Counted from the stretch's first letter, positions 32,348 to 40,692 are shown. The stretch is DNA of 64,000 nt from Streptomyces lincolnensis (GCF_021173675.1 NZ_JAIHON010000008.1:384975-448974), one strand, 5' to 3'. Numbers and translations are program-made. Notes: a model not told the origin generated them from the letters alone.

Positions 32348-32403
32348 GTTTGATTGTGATCGTCGGACCTCTGGTGGGTTGTGGTGTGTTATGTTTGATT
32401 GTG
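32348..32403. promoter_or_regulatory. Direct repeats in the gal divergent promoter region
   Basis: GTTTGATTGTG occurs at 32348-32358 and 32393-32403, followed by a weaker TTGAGTGATTGA. The A/T-rich repeats stand out in this DNA and resemble DeoR-type operators of actinobacteria. They lie between the symporter (32261, minus) and galT (32443, plus), so both units may be controlled by one sugar-responsive repressor. Confidence 0.5.
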
Positions 32404-32442
32404 TTGAGTGATTGACTGGGTTTGGGCACTGAGGAGTGCGGC

Positions 32443-33528
32443 GTGAAGAAGACCTCGACCCGGCTGGCCGACGGTCGCGAGCTGATCTATTACGACCAGC
32501 GCGACGACACCGTCCGTGATGCCGTCGACCGGCGGCCGCTGGAGCCGACCGTCACCACGTCCGAGGTCCGGCAGGACCCGCTCCTCGGAGACTCCGTGGC
32601 CATCGCCTCGCATCGGCAGGGGCGGATCTATCACCCGCCGGTGGATCAGTGCCCGTTGTGCCCGACGCAGGGTGAGCGGCTGAGTGAGATTCCCGAGTCC
32701 CAATACGACGTCGTGGTCTTCGAGAATCGGTTTCCCTCACTGGCCGGTGACTCCGGGCGGTGTGAGGTCGTCTGTTTTACGTCCGACCACGACGCCTCGT
32801 TCGCCGATCTGACGGAGGAGCAGGCGGGGCTGGTGCTGGAGGCGTGGACCGATCGGACGTCGGAGCTTTCGCATCTGCCCTCCGTGGAGCAGGTGTTCTG
32901 TTTCGAGAACCGGGGCGCCGAGATCGGTGTGACGCTGGGCCACCCCCACGGGCAGATCTACGCCTACCCCTTCACCACTCCGCGCACCGCGCTCATGCTG
33001 CGTTCCGTCGCAGCTCATAAGGAGGCGACGGGAGGGGAGAACCTCTTCGACGCCGTCCTGGAGCGGGAGCTCGCCGGGGAGCGGGTCGTCCTGGAGGGTG
33101 AGCACTGGGTGGCCTTCGTGCCGTACTCGGCGCACTGGCCTTACGAGGTCCACCTGTATCCGAAGCGCCGGGTGCCCGATCTGCTGGGGCTCGACGAGGG
33201 GGCGCGCACAGAGTTCCCCAAGGTCTATCTGGAACTGTTGAGGCGCTTCGACCGGATCTTCGATGGGCCGGGTGGAGGGGAAGAAGGTGCGGGTGAGCCT
33301 CCTACGCCCTACATCGCCGCCTGGCACCAGGCGCCGTTCGGGCAGCTGGAGGAGTTCGAGGGCGTCAACCGTGACGACTTCGCGCTGCACCTGGAGCTTT
33401 TCACCATCCGTCGCACGTCCGGCAAGCTGAAGTTCCTCGCGGGCTCCGAGTCCGGCATGAACGTCTTCATCAACGACGTGCCGCCGGAGCGCGCGGCCCA
33501 GCGACTGCGAGAGGTAGCGAGTTCATGA
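32443..33528 (+). CDS. galT: Galactose-1-phosphate uridylyltransferase
   Basis: A 361-residue HIT-superfamily enzyme. The active-site histidine triad is in GVTLGHPHGQIYAYPF (H-x-H-x-Q), and a second site appears as WVAFVPYSAHWPYEVHLYPKR. The zinc-ligand pair is CPLC at about residues 70-73. It converts galactose-1-phosphate and UDP-glucose to UDP-galactose. Start: GTG 32443 with GAGGAG at 32431-32436, 6 nt before. It is the first gene of galTEK and overlaps galE by 4 nt. Confidence 0.96.
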   Translation: MKKTSTRLADGRELIYYDQRDDTVRDAVDRRPLEPTVTTSEVRQDPLLGDSVAIASHRQGRIYHPPVDQCPLCPTQGERLSEIPESQYDVVVFENRFPSLAGDSGRCEVVCFTSDHDASFADLTEEQAGLVLEAWTDRTSELSHLPSVEQVFCFENRGAEIGVTLGHPHGQIYAYPFTTPRTALMLRSVAAHKEATGGENLFDAVLERELAGERVVLEGEHWVAFVPYSAHWPYEVHLYPKRRVPDLLGLDEGARTEFPKVYLELLRRFDRIFDGPGGGEEGAGEPPTPYIAAWHQAPFGQLEEFEGVNRDDFALHLELFTIRRTSGKLKFLAGSESGMNVFINDVPPERAAQRLREVASS

Positions 33529-34496
33529 GCAGCGGGAAGTACCTGGTCACAGGTGGCGCGGGGTACGTCGGCAGTGTCGTCGCCCAGCATCTGCTTGAGG
33601 CCGGTCACGAGGTCGTCGTGCTCGACAACCTCTCCACCGGGTTCCGGGAGGGCGTGCCGGCGGGGGCCGTGTTCGTCGAGGGCGACATCCGGGATGCCGC
33701 CAAGTGGCTGGACTCGTCCTTTGACGGTGTGCTGCACTTCGCCGCCTTCTCGCAGGTCGGCGAGTCGGTCGTGAAGCCCGAGAAGTACTGGGACAACAAC
33801 GTCGGCGGGACCATGGCGCTCCTCGGCGCCATGCGGGAGGCCGGGGTCCGCAAGCTCGTCTTCTCCTCCACGGCCGCCACCTACGGGGAGCCCGAGGAGG
33901 TGCCGATCGTGGAGTCGGCGCCCACCCGGCCGACCAATCCGTACGGCGCCTCCAAGCTCGCCGTCGACTTCATGATCACCAGCGAGGCGAACGCCCACGG
34001 GCTGGGCGCGGTGTCGCTGCGCTACTTCAACGTGGCGGGTGCCTACGGCAAGCAGGGCGAGCGGCACGACCCCGAGTCGCACCTGATCCCGCTGGTCCTC
34101 CAGGTCGCGCAGGGCAGGCGGGAGGCGATCTCGGTGTTCGGGGAGGACTACCCGACGCCGGACGGCACCTGCGTCCGCGACTACATCCACGTCGCCGACC
34201 TGGCCGAGGCGCACCTCCTCGCGGTCGAGGCCGCCACCGCCGGCGAGCACCTCATCTGCAACCTCGGCAACGGCAACGGCTTCTCCGTCCGCGAGGTCAT
34301 CGAGACGGTCCGGCAGGTCACCGGCCACCCGATCCCGGAGGTCGTGGCGCCCCGCCGCGGCGGCGACCCGGCGATCCTGGTGGCCTCCGCCGGGACCGCT
34401 CGCGAGAAGCTGGGCTGGAACCCGTCCCGCGCGGACCTCGCGGGGATCGTCGCGGATGCGTGGGAATTCGCTCAGAACATTGCAAGGGAGCAGTAA
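33525..34496 (+). CDS. galE: UDP-glucose 4-epimerase
   Basis: A 323-residue extended SDR. The NAD loop is VTGGAGYVGSVV (about residues 8-19), the catalytic Ser/Thr region FSSTAATYGEPE, and Tyr-xxx-Lys NPYGASKLAVD; substrate loops SLRYFNVAGAYG and DYIHVADLAEAH follow. It interconverts UDP-galactose and UDP-glucose. It overlaps galT (ATGA) and is directly followed by the galK GTG, so the three genes form one translationally coupled operon. Confidence 0.96.
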   Translation: MSSGKYLVTGGAGYVGSVVAQHLLEAGHEVVVLDNLSTGFREGVPAGAVFVEGDIRDAAKWLDSSFDGVLHFAAFSQVGESVVKPEKYWDNNVGGTMALLGAMREAGVRKLVFSSTAATYGEPEEVPIVESAPTRPTNPYGASKLAVDFMITSEANAHGLGAVSLRYFNVAGAYGKQGERHDPESHLIPLVLQVAQGRREAISVFGEDYPTPDGTCVRDYIHVADLAEAHLLAVEAATAGEHLICNLGNGNGFSVREVIETVRQVTGHPIPEVVAPRRGGDPAILVASAGTAREKLGWNPSRADLAGIVADAWEFAQNIAREQ

Positions 34497-35654
34497 GTGG
34501 GGGCACAACAGCAGGTCGCGGACGCCTTCGTCGAGTTGTACGGGGCCGCGCCCGAGGGTGTCTGGGCGGCGCCCGGCCGCGTCAACCTGATCGGTGAGCA
34601 CACCGACTACAACGACGGTTTCGTGATGCCCTTCGCGCTGCCGCACATGGCGGTGGCCGCGGTGTCCCGGCGGGACGACGGCGTACTGCGGCTGCACTCG
34701 GCCGACATCGACGCCGGTGTCGCCGAACTGCGCCTGGACGAGCTCGTCCCCGAGTCGGACAAGAACTGGACGGCGTACCCGGCGGGTGTGGTCTGGGCGC
34801 TGCGCGAGGCGGGTCACCCGATCACCGGCGCCGATGTCCATCTGACCTCCACGGTGCCCTCGGGAGCCGGGCTGTCCTCCTCGGCGGCGCTGGAGGTCGT
34901 CGTAGCGCTCGCTCTGAACGATCTGTACGAACTCGGCCTGAAGCGCTGGCAGTTGGCGCGGCTGTGCCAGCGCGCGGAGAACGTCTACGTCGGTGCCCCG
35001 ACCGGGATCATGGACCAGACGGCGTCCGCGTGCTGCGAGGAGGGCCACGCGCTCTTCCTCGACACCCGGGACCTGTCGCAGAAGCAGATCCCCTTCGACC
35101 TGGCCGCCGAGGGCATGCGCCTGCTGGTGGTCGACACCCAGGTCAAGCACGCCCACAGCGACGGCGAGTACGGCAAGCGCCGGGCCGGCTGCGAGAAGGG
35201 CGCGGCCCTGCTGGGCGTCGACGCCCTGCGGGACGTTCCCTACGCGGACCTGGACGCGGCGCTGGAGCGGCTCGGCGACGAGGAGGAGGTGCGCCGCCTG
35301 GTGCGTCACATCGTCACCGAGAACGCGCGGGTGGAGCAGGTCGTGGCCCTGCTGGAGGCCGGTGACACCCGGGCGATCGGTCCGGTCCTGATCGCCGGGC
35401 ACGCCTCGCTGCGCGACGACTTCCGCATCTCCGCCCCGGAGCTGGACCTGGTCGTCGACACCGCGCTGGCCTCGGGTGCGATCGGTGCCCGGATGACCGG
35501 CGGCGGCTTCGGCGGCTCGGCGATCGTGCTCGTCGAGGCCGGCGATGTCGAGGCCGTCACCAAGGCCGTCGAGGAGGCCTTCGCGGCGGCCGGATTCACC
35601 GCGCCCCGCGTCTTCGAGGCGGTGCCCTCGGCGGGTGCGCGCCGGCTGAACTGA
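34497..35654 (+). CDS. galK: Galactokinase
   Basis: A 385-residue GHMP kinase. Galactokinase signature: PGRVNLIGEHTDYNDGFVMP; ATP loop: TVPSGAGLSSSAALEVVVAL; third motif: GARMTGGGFGGSAIVLVE; catalytic Asp region: GAPTGIMDQTASACC. It phosphorylates galactose at C1 at the start of the Leloir pathway. The GTG start at 34497 follows the galE TAA with no gap. A strong terminator lies 30 bp downstream of its stop. Confidence 0.96.
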   Translation: MGAQQQVADAFVELYGAAPEGVWAAPGRVNLIGEHTDYNDGFVMPFALPHMAVAAVSRRDDGVLRLHSADIDAGVAELRLDELVPESDKNWTAYPAGVVWALREAGHPITGADVHLTSTVPSGAGLSSSAALEVVVALALNDLYELGLKRWQLARLCQRAENVYVGAPTGIMDQTASACCEEGHALFLDTRDLSQKQIPFDLAAEGMRLLVVDTQVKHAHSDGEYGKRRAGCEKGAALLGVDALRDVPYADLDAALERLGDEEEVRRLVRHIVTENARVEQVVALLEAGDTRAIGPVLIAGHASLRDDFRISAPELDLVVDTALASGAIGARMTGGGFGGSAIVLVEAGDVEAVTKAVEEAFAAAGFTAPRVFEAVPSAGARRLN

Positions 35655-35684
35655 CGTCCTTCGGCCATCACTTGGTAAGAAAGG

Positions 35685-35709
35685 CCCCGCGCTCGGTAAG
35701 AGCGCGGGG
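35685..35709 (+). terminator. Intrinsic terminator of the gal operon
   Basis: CCCCGCGCTC at 35685-35694 and GAGCGCGGGG at 35700-35709 form a perfect 10-bp stem with a 5-nt loop, followed by TCATCTCTTTG. It lies 30 nt after the galK stop. Confidence 0.85.
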
Positions 35710-35849
35710 TCATCTCTTTGTCGACTGAGGACAACTGAGGATCGACCAGTGCGCGTGGTGTTTGTGAAGGTCCTCAAATGGGCTGTCTGGTACGCCTGTT
35801 GCTGGTGTGCCTGCTGATACGATCATTGCACTTTTCAGTAGGCTGACGG

Positions 35850-35863
35850 CGCGTCATGACGCG
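35850..35863. promoter_or_regulatory. 14-bp perfect palindrome upstream of the conservon
   Basis: CGCGTCATGACGCG lies 85 bp before the cvnA start. It could be an operator for a dimeric regulator of the conservon. There is no independent support. Confidence 0.3.
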
Positions 35864-35947
35864 TACGGGGGGACAGTCTCTAGGGCCCCATCGCGAAGGA
35901 GTGGCTGTTGTTCTGCCCCCGGCGCGAGGCGACTTGAAGAGAGTCTC

Positions 35948-37159
35948 ATGACGTCATTCATCAAGGATCCGTTGGTTTGGATCCTGCTCATCGTGATCAT
36001 CGCTGCGGCCTTCGCAGTGATGCGCGCACGGAGAACCAACATGGCTCTCCGCCGCAACAACGACAACTTGCAGAGCAACCTGGTGGCGGTGCAAGGCCAG
36101 CTCCGCCAGACGCAGTCGGGCTACGAGTCCCTGACCGCCCGGCACGTGGAGGACCTCGCGGAGGTCCGGGCGGACGCGGAGTCGGCGACCAAGTCGGTCC
36201 TCAAGTCCGCGATGGGCACCCTCCAGTCCCTCGCCGAGGAGCAGCAGGTCCTGCTGGACAACCTCCAGAAGGGGTACGGCGACAACACCGGCGTGCTGGC
36301 CGACCTGATGCTGATCGACCACACCAGCAGCCAGTTCAGCCGCCGCACCAAGGGCATCTCCGTGCTGTGCGGAGGCTGGCTCGGCCGGCGTGAGGAGAGC
36401 GCCTCCGTCTACGACGTGGCGCGCAGCGCCCAGGGTCGGATCAAGGACTTCAACCGGGTCCGCGTCCACGCCCAGGTCAACATCTCCATCACCGGCAAGG
36501 CGGTGGAGCCGGTCGCCGTGGTGCTGGCCGAACTCCTGGACAACGCCACCAAGTACAGCGCGCCCCAGTCCCCGGTCGAGATCAACATCCAGGCCGTGCC
36601 CACCGGAGTCTGTCTGGTCGTCGACGACGCCGGTGTGGGCATGAGCCAGGAGACCAAGGCCCGTGCGGCGGCCCTGCTGTCGCCGGAGGGCGTCGTCGAC
36701 ATCACCGGTCTCGGCGACCCGCCCAAGTTCGGCTTCGCCGTCTGCGGAATGCTCGCCGCCCGCTACGGATTCTCCGTGTCCGTCGACTCGGTCTCCCCCT
36801 ACGGCGGGGTGCGGGCCGTCATCCGAGTTCCGGAGGGCCTCTTGACGACCGAAGCCCCGCAGCCCGCCGCCTCGCACGACGACCACGAGTACGAGGAGGA
36901 CGTGGCCGCGCGCCCGCGTGCCGCCGTACCCGCGCCCGGTCCGACCCTCGTCGTCGGGACGACGACCGGCGGACTGCCCCGGCGCAGGCGGCGCAACAGG
37001 GCCGTCTCCGTGGTGCCGGAGCCGGAGCAGCAGACGGCGGCGCCTTCCGGAGCCGATGCGGAGAACAGCGAAGTGACCGCTTCGCGGATCGGTGCGTTCG
37101 CCCGCGGCACGCACCTCGGGCGGGTCTCGAACAACACGGAAGGATCCCAGAACCAGTGA
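35948..37159 (+). CDS. cvnA: Conservon sensor-kinase-like protein CvnA
   Basis: A 403-residue protein. One N-terminal membrane segment (DPLVWILLIVIIAAAFAVMRARR) precedes a coiled coil (about 35-110) and a GHKL ATPase domain (N-box LAELLDNATKYSAP, G1 VDDAGVGM, G2 GDPPKFGFAVCGMLA). A classical phosphorylated H-box is not obvious, as in other CvnA proteins. The C-terminus is Pro/Arg-rich and probably disordered. In conservons CvnA forms a membrane complex with CvnB, C and D, likened to eukaryotic G-protein receptors. ATG 35948 is used. It overlaps cvnB by 4 nt. Confidence 0.88.
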   Translation: MTSFIKDPLVWILLIVIIAAAFAVMRARRTNMALRRNNDNLQSNLVAVQGQLRQTQSGYESLTARHVEDLAEVRADAESATKSVLKSAMGTLQSLAEEQQVLLDNLQKGYGDNTGVLADLMLIDHTSSQFSRRTKGISVLCGGWLGRREESASVYDVARSAQGRIKDFNRVRVHAQVNISITGKAVEPVAVVLAELLDNATKYSAPQSPVEINIQAVPTGVCLVVDDAGVGMSQETKARAAALLSPEGVVDITGLGDPPKFGFAVCGMLAARYGFSVSVDSVSPYGGVRAVIRVPEGLLTTEAPQPAASHDDHEYEEDVAARPRAAVPAPGPTLVVGTTTGGLPRRRRRNRAVSVVPEPEQQTAAPSGADAENSEVTASRIGAFARGTHLGRVSNNTEGSQNQ

Positions 37160-37554
37160 ATCCCGACCTCACGTGGGTACTGAACGGTGTGCTCGAGGTG
37201 CGCGGGGCACGCCACGCGATCCTCGTCTCCGCGGACGGTCTGCTGATGCAGCGTTCCGACGACATCAGCCGTGACGAGGCGGAGAAGAACGCCGCCGCGA
37301 TGAGTTCCATCCAGTCCCTGTGCCGGGCGGTGGCCGGGTTCGTGGGCGGCGGGGGGACCTGGAAGCAGACGCTGGTCGAGTTCGACGGCGGCTGGATCTT
37401 CCTCGTCGCCGCGGGCAGCGGCGCCTATCTCGCGGTGTCGGCCGCCCTGGACGTCGACATGGAGGCGATGTCCTTCCGGATGCAGAAGACGGTCAGCGCA
37501 CTGCGCGAGGCGATGAGCGCGGCGCCCCGACTGAACGCCGGTGTGGACGCATGA
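37156..37554 (+). CDS. cvnB: Roadblock/LC7 domain protein CvnB
   Basis: A 132-residue Robl/LC7 protein: LTWVLNGVLEVRGARHAILVSADGLLMQRSD, then RDEAEKNAAAMSSIQSLCRAVAGF and VEFDGGWIFLVAAGSGAYLAV, matching MglB-like GTPase partners. In conservons it interacts with CvnA and the CvnD GTPase, probably as a dimer and as a GTPase-activating or scaffold protein. It starts at GTG 37156, overlapping cvnA, and overlaps cvnC (ATGA). Confidence 0.92.
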   Translation: MNPDLTWVLNGVLEVRGARHAILVSADGLLMQRSDDISRDEAEKNAAAMSSIQSLCRAVAGFVGGGGTWKQTLVEFDGGWIFLVAAGSGAYLAVSAALDVDMEAMSFRMQKTVSALREAMSAAPRLNAGVDA

Positions 37555-37925
37555 CCAGCCACGGCGAGGAAGCTCCGGTCACCAGCGACTTCGTCCGTTC
37601 CTACGTCATCACCGGCGGCCGGCGACTGCCGTCCGCCGACGATCTCGCCCTGCACACCCTGGTCACCCTGGCGCCCGACAGGGAGATGCCGCTCGGGGCC
37701 GGACCCGAGGTCCGGGCCATCTGGGAGCTGTGCGCGGGCGGCTACCTCTCCGTCGCGGAAGTGGCGGGCCACCTGTCGCTGCCCGTCGGCGTGGCCCGAC
37801 TGCTGCTGACCGATTTATTCGAGCAGGGTCACCTCCTGCGCCGCGCCGCGCCGCCCCGTGCCCAACTCGCTGACCGAGCGACCCTCGAGAAGGTTCTGCA
37901 TGGACTCGAAACCCTCATCGTCTGA
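37551..37925 (+). CDS. cvnC: DUF742 protein CvnC (contains a TTA codon)
   Basis: A 124-residue DUF742 protein: SFVRSYVITGGR-like start (SDFVRSYVITGGRRLPS), IWELCAGGYLSVAEVAGHLSLPVGVARLLLTDLFEQG (winged-helix-like) and LEKVLHGLETLIV. It is a partner of CvnA, B and D in conservons. Leu89 is encoded by TTA (37815-37817), the rare codon read by the bldA tRNA, and the only one I found in the annotated genes here. Its 3' end overlaps cvnD by 26 nt. ATG 37551 overlaps the cvnB stop. Confidence 0.9.
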   Translation: MTSHGEEAPVTSDFVRSYVITGGRRLPSADDLALHTLVTLAPDREMPLGAGPEVRAIWELCAGGYLSVAEVAGHLSLPVGVARLLLTDLFEQGHLLRRAAPPRAQLADRATLEKVLHGLETLIV

Positions 37926-38505
37926 GAAGCCGTCGACCGGCACGATCTATGTGTCCGACGCGGTGACCACGGCCGCGAAGATCCTCGTCGTCGGGCATTT
38001 CGCGGTGGGCAAGACGACCTTCATCGGATCGCTGTCGGAGATCACGCCGCTCAGGACCGAGGAGAAGATGACGCAGGCGTCCGTGCACGTGGACGACCTG
38101 CGGGGCGTGCCGGACAAGCAGACCACCACCGTGGCCCTGGACTTCGGCCGGCTGACCCTCACCGACGAACTGGTCCTCTACCTCTTCGGCACCCCCGGAC
38201 AGCAGCGCTTCATGCAGCTGTGGGAGGACATGGCCCGGGGCGCGCTCGGCGCACTGCTCCTGGTGGACCCCGCCCGGCTGGAGGAGACGTTCCCCGTCAT
38301 CGACCTGATCGACGAGTACGGGCTCGAGTACGCCATCGCCGTCAACAGCTTCCAGGCGGGCACCCGGTTCGAGGAGGAGGAGATCCGCGAAGCCCTCGAC
38401 CTGCTGCCCGACACCCCCGTCGTCTACTGCGACGCCCGCGACCAGCGGTCGTCCGCGACCGCGCTGATCGCGCTCGTGCGCCATCTGCTCGATCGCGCGG
38501 CGTGA
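37900..38505 (+). CDS. cvnD: Conservon small GTPase CvnD
   Basis: A 201-residue Ras-like GTPase of the MglA/Arf-related bacterial group. P-loop: ILVVGHFAVGKTTFIGS; switch region: EITPLRTEEKMTQASV; switch II: LFGTPGQQRFMQLWEDM. The base-recognition motif is unusual: instead of N-K-x-D the strand reads IAVNSFQAG. The start is ATG 37900 with GAGAAGG 6 nt upstream, placing it inside cvnC. It probably cycles between membrane complex and cytoplasm depending on nucleotide. Confidence 0.92.
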   Translation: MDSKPSSSEKPSTGTIYVSDAVTTAAKILVVGHFAVGKTTFIGSLSEITPLRTEEKMTQASVHVDDLRGVPDKQTTTVALDFGRLTLTDELVLYLFGTPGQQRFMQLWEDMARGALGALLLVDPARLEETFPVIDLIDEYGLEYAIAVNSFQAGTRFEEEEIREALDLLPDTPVVYCDARDQRSSATALIALVRHLLDRAA

Positions 38506-38590
38506 GAGCCCCGGTTCGCACGTCGGCTCCCCTTCCACCTCCCTCCTCCCCGGCCGGGCCGCGAGGCCCGGACCTCCAAAGGACACCCCC

Positions 38591-39940
38591 GTGGACACTC
38601 ACCACTCGCCCGCCGCCGCGGGCGCCAGATGCCCCATGCACGACGGCACCTTCACCGCCGACCCGCAAGCGATCTACGACTTCGTCCGGGCCCACGGCCC
38701 CGCCGGACCCGTGGAACTCGCCCCCGGTGTGGACGCCACGCTGGTCGTCGAGCACGAGATGGCCCTCCGGGTGCTGCAGAACCCGTCCCTGTTCGCCCGC
38801 GACTCCCGCCGCTGGAAGGGCCTGAACGAGGGCAAGGTCCCGCTCGACAGCCCCGTCCTGGCGATGATGGCCTACCGGCCCAACTGCCTGTACACCGACG
38901 GCGCCGTGCACCTGCGCCTGCGCCAGGCCGTCACCGCGAGCCTGGACCGGCTCAACACCAGGCGGCTGCGCCGGGACGTCGAACCGATCGCCGACTTCCT
39001 CATCGACCAGTTCAGCGAACGCGGCCGCGCCGACCTGATCAACGACTACGCCAAGATGCTGCCGGCGCTGCTGTTCAACAAGCTCTTCGGCTGCCCCGCC
39101 GACATCGGCGACACCGTGACCGTGGCGCTGGGCGCCTTCTTCGACGGCGTCGACGTGCAGCGCGCCAACGAGGAGCTCACCGCGAGTCTGATGGAGCTGG
39201 TCTCCATCAAGCGCCGCCGCCCCGCCGACGATGTCACCTCCTGGCTCATCCAGCACCCCGCCGGTCTGACCGACGAGGAGCTCAAGGACCAGCTGATCAT
39301 CCTGATGGGCGCCGGCTTCGAGCCGCTGCGCAACCTCATCGGCCACGCCCTGCACCTGCTGCTGTCGGAGGAGGGGGCGGGCGGCTCCGGCATGCTGGTC
39401 GAGGAGGCCATCGACCACATCCTGTGGAACAACCCGCCCATCGCCAACTACGCCACCCACTTCCCCGTGCAGGACGTGGACCTCGGCGGGCTGATCGTCG
39501 AGGCGAACACCCCGGTCGTCATCAGCTTCGGCGGCGCCAACAGCGACCCCGCCCTCAAGGAGGCCCGGGAGTCCCGCAACAAGGGCGCTCACCTGGCCTG
39601 GGGTGCGGGGCCGCACGCCTGCCCGGCCAAGGACCCGGCGCTGGTCATCGCCGTCACCGCGATCGAGCGGCTCCTGAACGCGCTGCCCGATCTCACCCTG
39701 GGCGCGTCGGACGACGAGCTGCAGTGGCGGCCGGGGCCCTTCCAGCACGCGCTGGTCGGGCTGCCGGTGCGGTTCACCCCGACCCCGGCCACCCGCATGG
39801 TGGCGGCGCTCCAGAGCGCGGCGCCCCAGCCGACGGCCGAGCAGCCGGGCCTGCAGACCGGTGCCGAGCCCGCACGTCAGGGGCAGCCGGCGCAGAAGAG
39901 GGGCTTCTGGAGCACTCTGGTCGACCTCTTCCGCGTCTGA
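38591..39940 (+). CDS. cvnE: Conservon cytochrome P450 (CvnE), lacking ExxR
   Basis: A 449-residue P450-fold protein. The haem ligand is Cys344 in AWGAGPHACPAKDPAL. The K-helix that should carry Glu-x-x-Arg instead reads AIDHILWNNPP (residues 273-283), with Trp279 in place of Arg. The I-helix reads LMGAGFEPLRN, so the usual Thr after the acidic residue is Pro245. CYP157-type enzymes of Streptomyces conservons are known to lack ExxR, and this fits that group. A 65-residue Pro/Gln-rich tail ends in FWSTLVDLFRV, possibly amphipathic and membrane-associated. Redox partners are not nearby. Confidence 0.88.
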   Translation: MDTHHSPAAAGARCPMHDGTFTADPQAIYDFVRAHGPAGPVELAPGVDATLVVEHEMALRVLQNPSLFARDSRRWKGLNEGKVPLDSPVLAMMAYRPNCLYTDGAVHLRLRQAVTASLDRLNTRRLRRDVEPIADFLIDQFSERGRADLINDYAKMLPALLFNKLFGCPADIGDTVTVALGAFFDGVDVQRANEELTASLMELVSIKRRRPADDVTSWLIQHPAGLTDEELKDQLIILMGAGFEPLRNLIGHALHLLLSEEGAGGSGMLVEEAIDHILWNNPPIANYATHFPVQDVDLGGLIVEANTPVVISFGGANSDPALKEARESRNKGAHLAWGAGPHACPAKDPALVIAVTAIERLLNALPDLTLGASDDELQWRPGPFQHALVGLPVRFTPTPATRMVAALQSAAPQPTAEQPGLQTGAEPARQGQPAQKRGFWSTLVDLFRV

Positions 39941-39977
39941 GCCCGCGCGACGGCGCACGGCACCGGCGCACAGAAGC

Positions 39978-40421
39978 TCACCGCAGCCGTTTGGTGAGGG
40001 TGTACTCCGTGATCCCCGGCGGATAGTCGGGGATCACGCACACCACCTCGTACCCCTGCCGCCGGTAGAACGCCGGCGCCTGGAAGTCCCAGGTCTCCAG
40101 GCGTACGGCCGCGCAGCCCCGCTCGTCCCGGGCGATCCGCTCCGCCTCGCCGAGCAGCCGGGAGCCCAGGCCGGCGCCCCGGTGCCGTGCGTCGACCCAC
40201 AGATAGGCCACGTGCATCCAGGTCGCCCAGGTGTGGCCGACCAGACCGCCGGCCAGCGCGCCGGCGTCGTCCAGCACCCAGACGTGCAGCGGGACCTCGC
40301 GGGCACCGGGGGTGCCGCGCAGCGCCCGCAGGACGGGAGAGGCGGCCGTGTTGGTCTCCCGAAGCCGACTTCGAAGAAGATCGCGCCGCTCCTTGTCGAC
40401 TTCTGTCTCGATGCGAAACAT
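39978..40421 (-). CDS. GNAT-family N-acetyltransferase
   Basis: A 147-residue GNAT. Core: VAYLWVDARHRGAGLGSRLLGEAERIA (the R-G-x-G-L-G acetyl-CoA loop), then CAAVRLETWDFQAPAFYRRQGYEVVCVI, the common end strand. GGTGAG precedes ATG 40421 by 4 nt; an ATG at 40433 has no ribosome-binding site. The substrate is unknown. It converges with cvnE and is divergent from the LuxR gene at 40693 across its long leader. Confidence 0.86.
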   Translation of the reverse strand: MFRIETEVDKERRDLLRSRLRETNTAASPVLRALRGTPGAREVPLHVWVLDDAGALAGGLVGHTWATWMHVAYLWVDARHRGAGLGSRLLGEAERIARDERGCAAVRLETWDFQAPAFYRRQGYEVVCVIPDYPPGITEYTLTKRLR

Positions 40422-40488
40422 GCGGCTCACCATAAACGCGTTGGACAGCCAGTTCTGCAAATTACCTTCCGCTCCTGCCCCCCGGCCG

Positions 40489-40692
40489 TACCCTGATGAA
40501 CAGCACCGGTGGGGGCCGGTGCTGATCAGGGGGCGAGACAGTCGGGTACGACGCCCGATGTGGGGGTAGCGGTTTCTGCACGGCGGCGGCCGTGCGGCGA
40601 TGCCGACCCCGGGCGTCGTACCCGCGCAGGTCATCGTTTCCCGACCTTGGGGTATCCCCTGCTCCGTCAGGAGCATCGGGGAAGGGGGTTTC
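40489..40692 (+). promoter_or_regulatory. Highly structured leader of the LuxR regulator gene (candidate cis-regulatory RNA)
   Basis: Several perfect stems lie in order. CAGCACCGG/CCGGTGCTG at 40501-40509/40516-40524 is extended by CCCTGAT/ATCAGGG at 40491-40531. CGGGTACGACGCCCG at 40543-40557 pairs over 15 bp with 40610-40624 and encloses GCACGGC/GCCGTGC (40578-40595). GGGG/CCCC lies at 40649-40659. TGCTCC/GGAGCA at 40660-40675 ends 5 nt before the GAAGGGGG ribosome-binding site. TACCCT (40489-40494) could be the -10 element, or part of the first stem. Confidence 0.5.

Noticed and set aside
38591..39940. P450 as part of a secondary-metabolite cluster
   Set aside because: It directly follows cvnA-D, and no PKS, NRPS or terpene synthase genes are in the window. 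It is the conservon P450.
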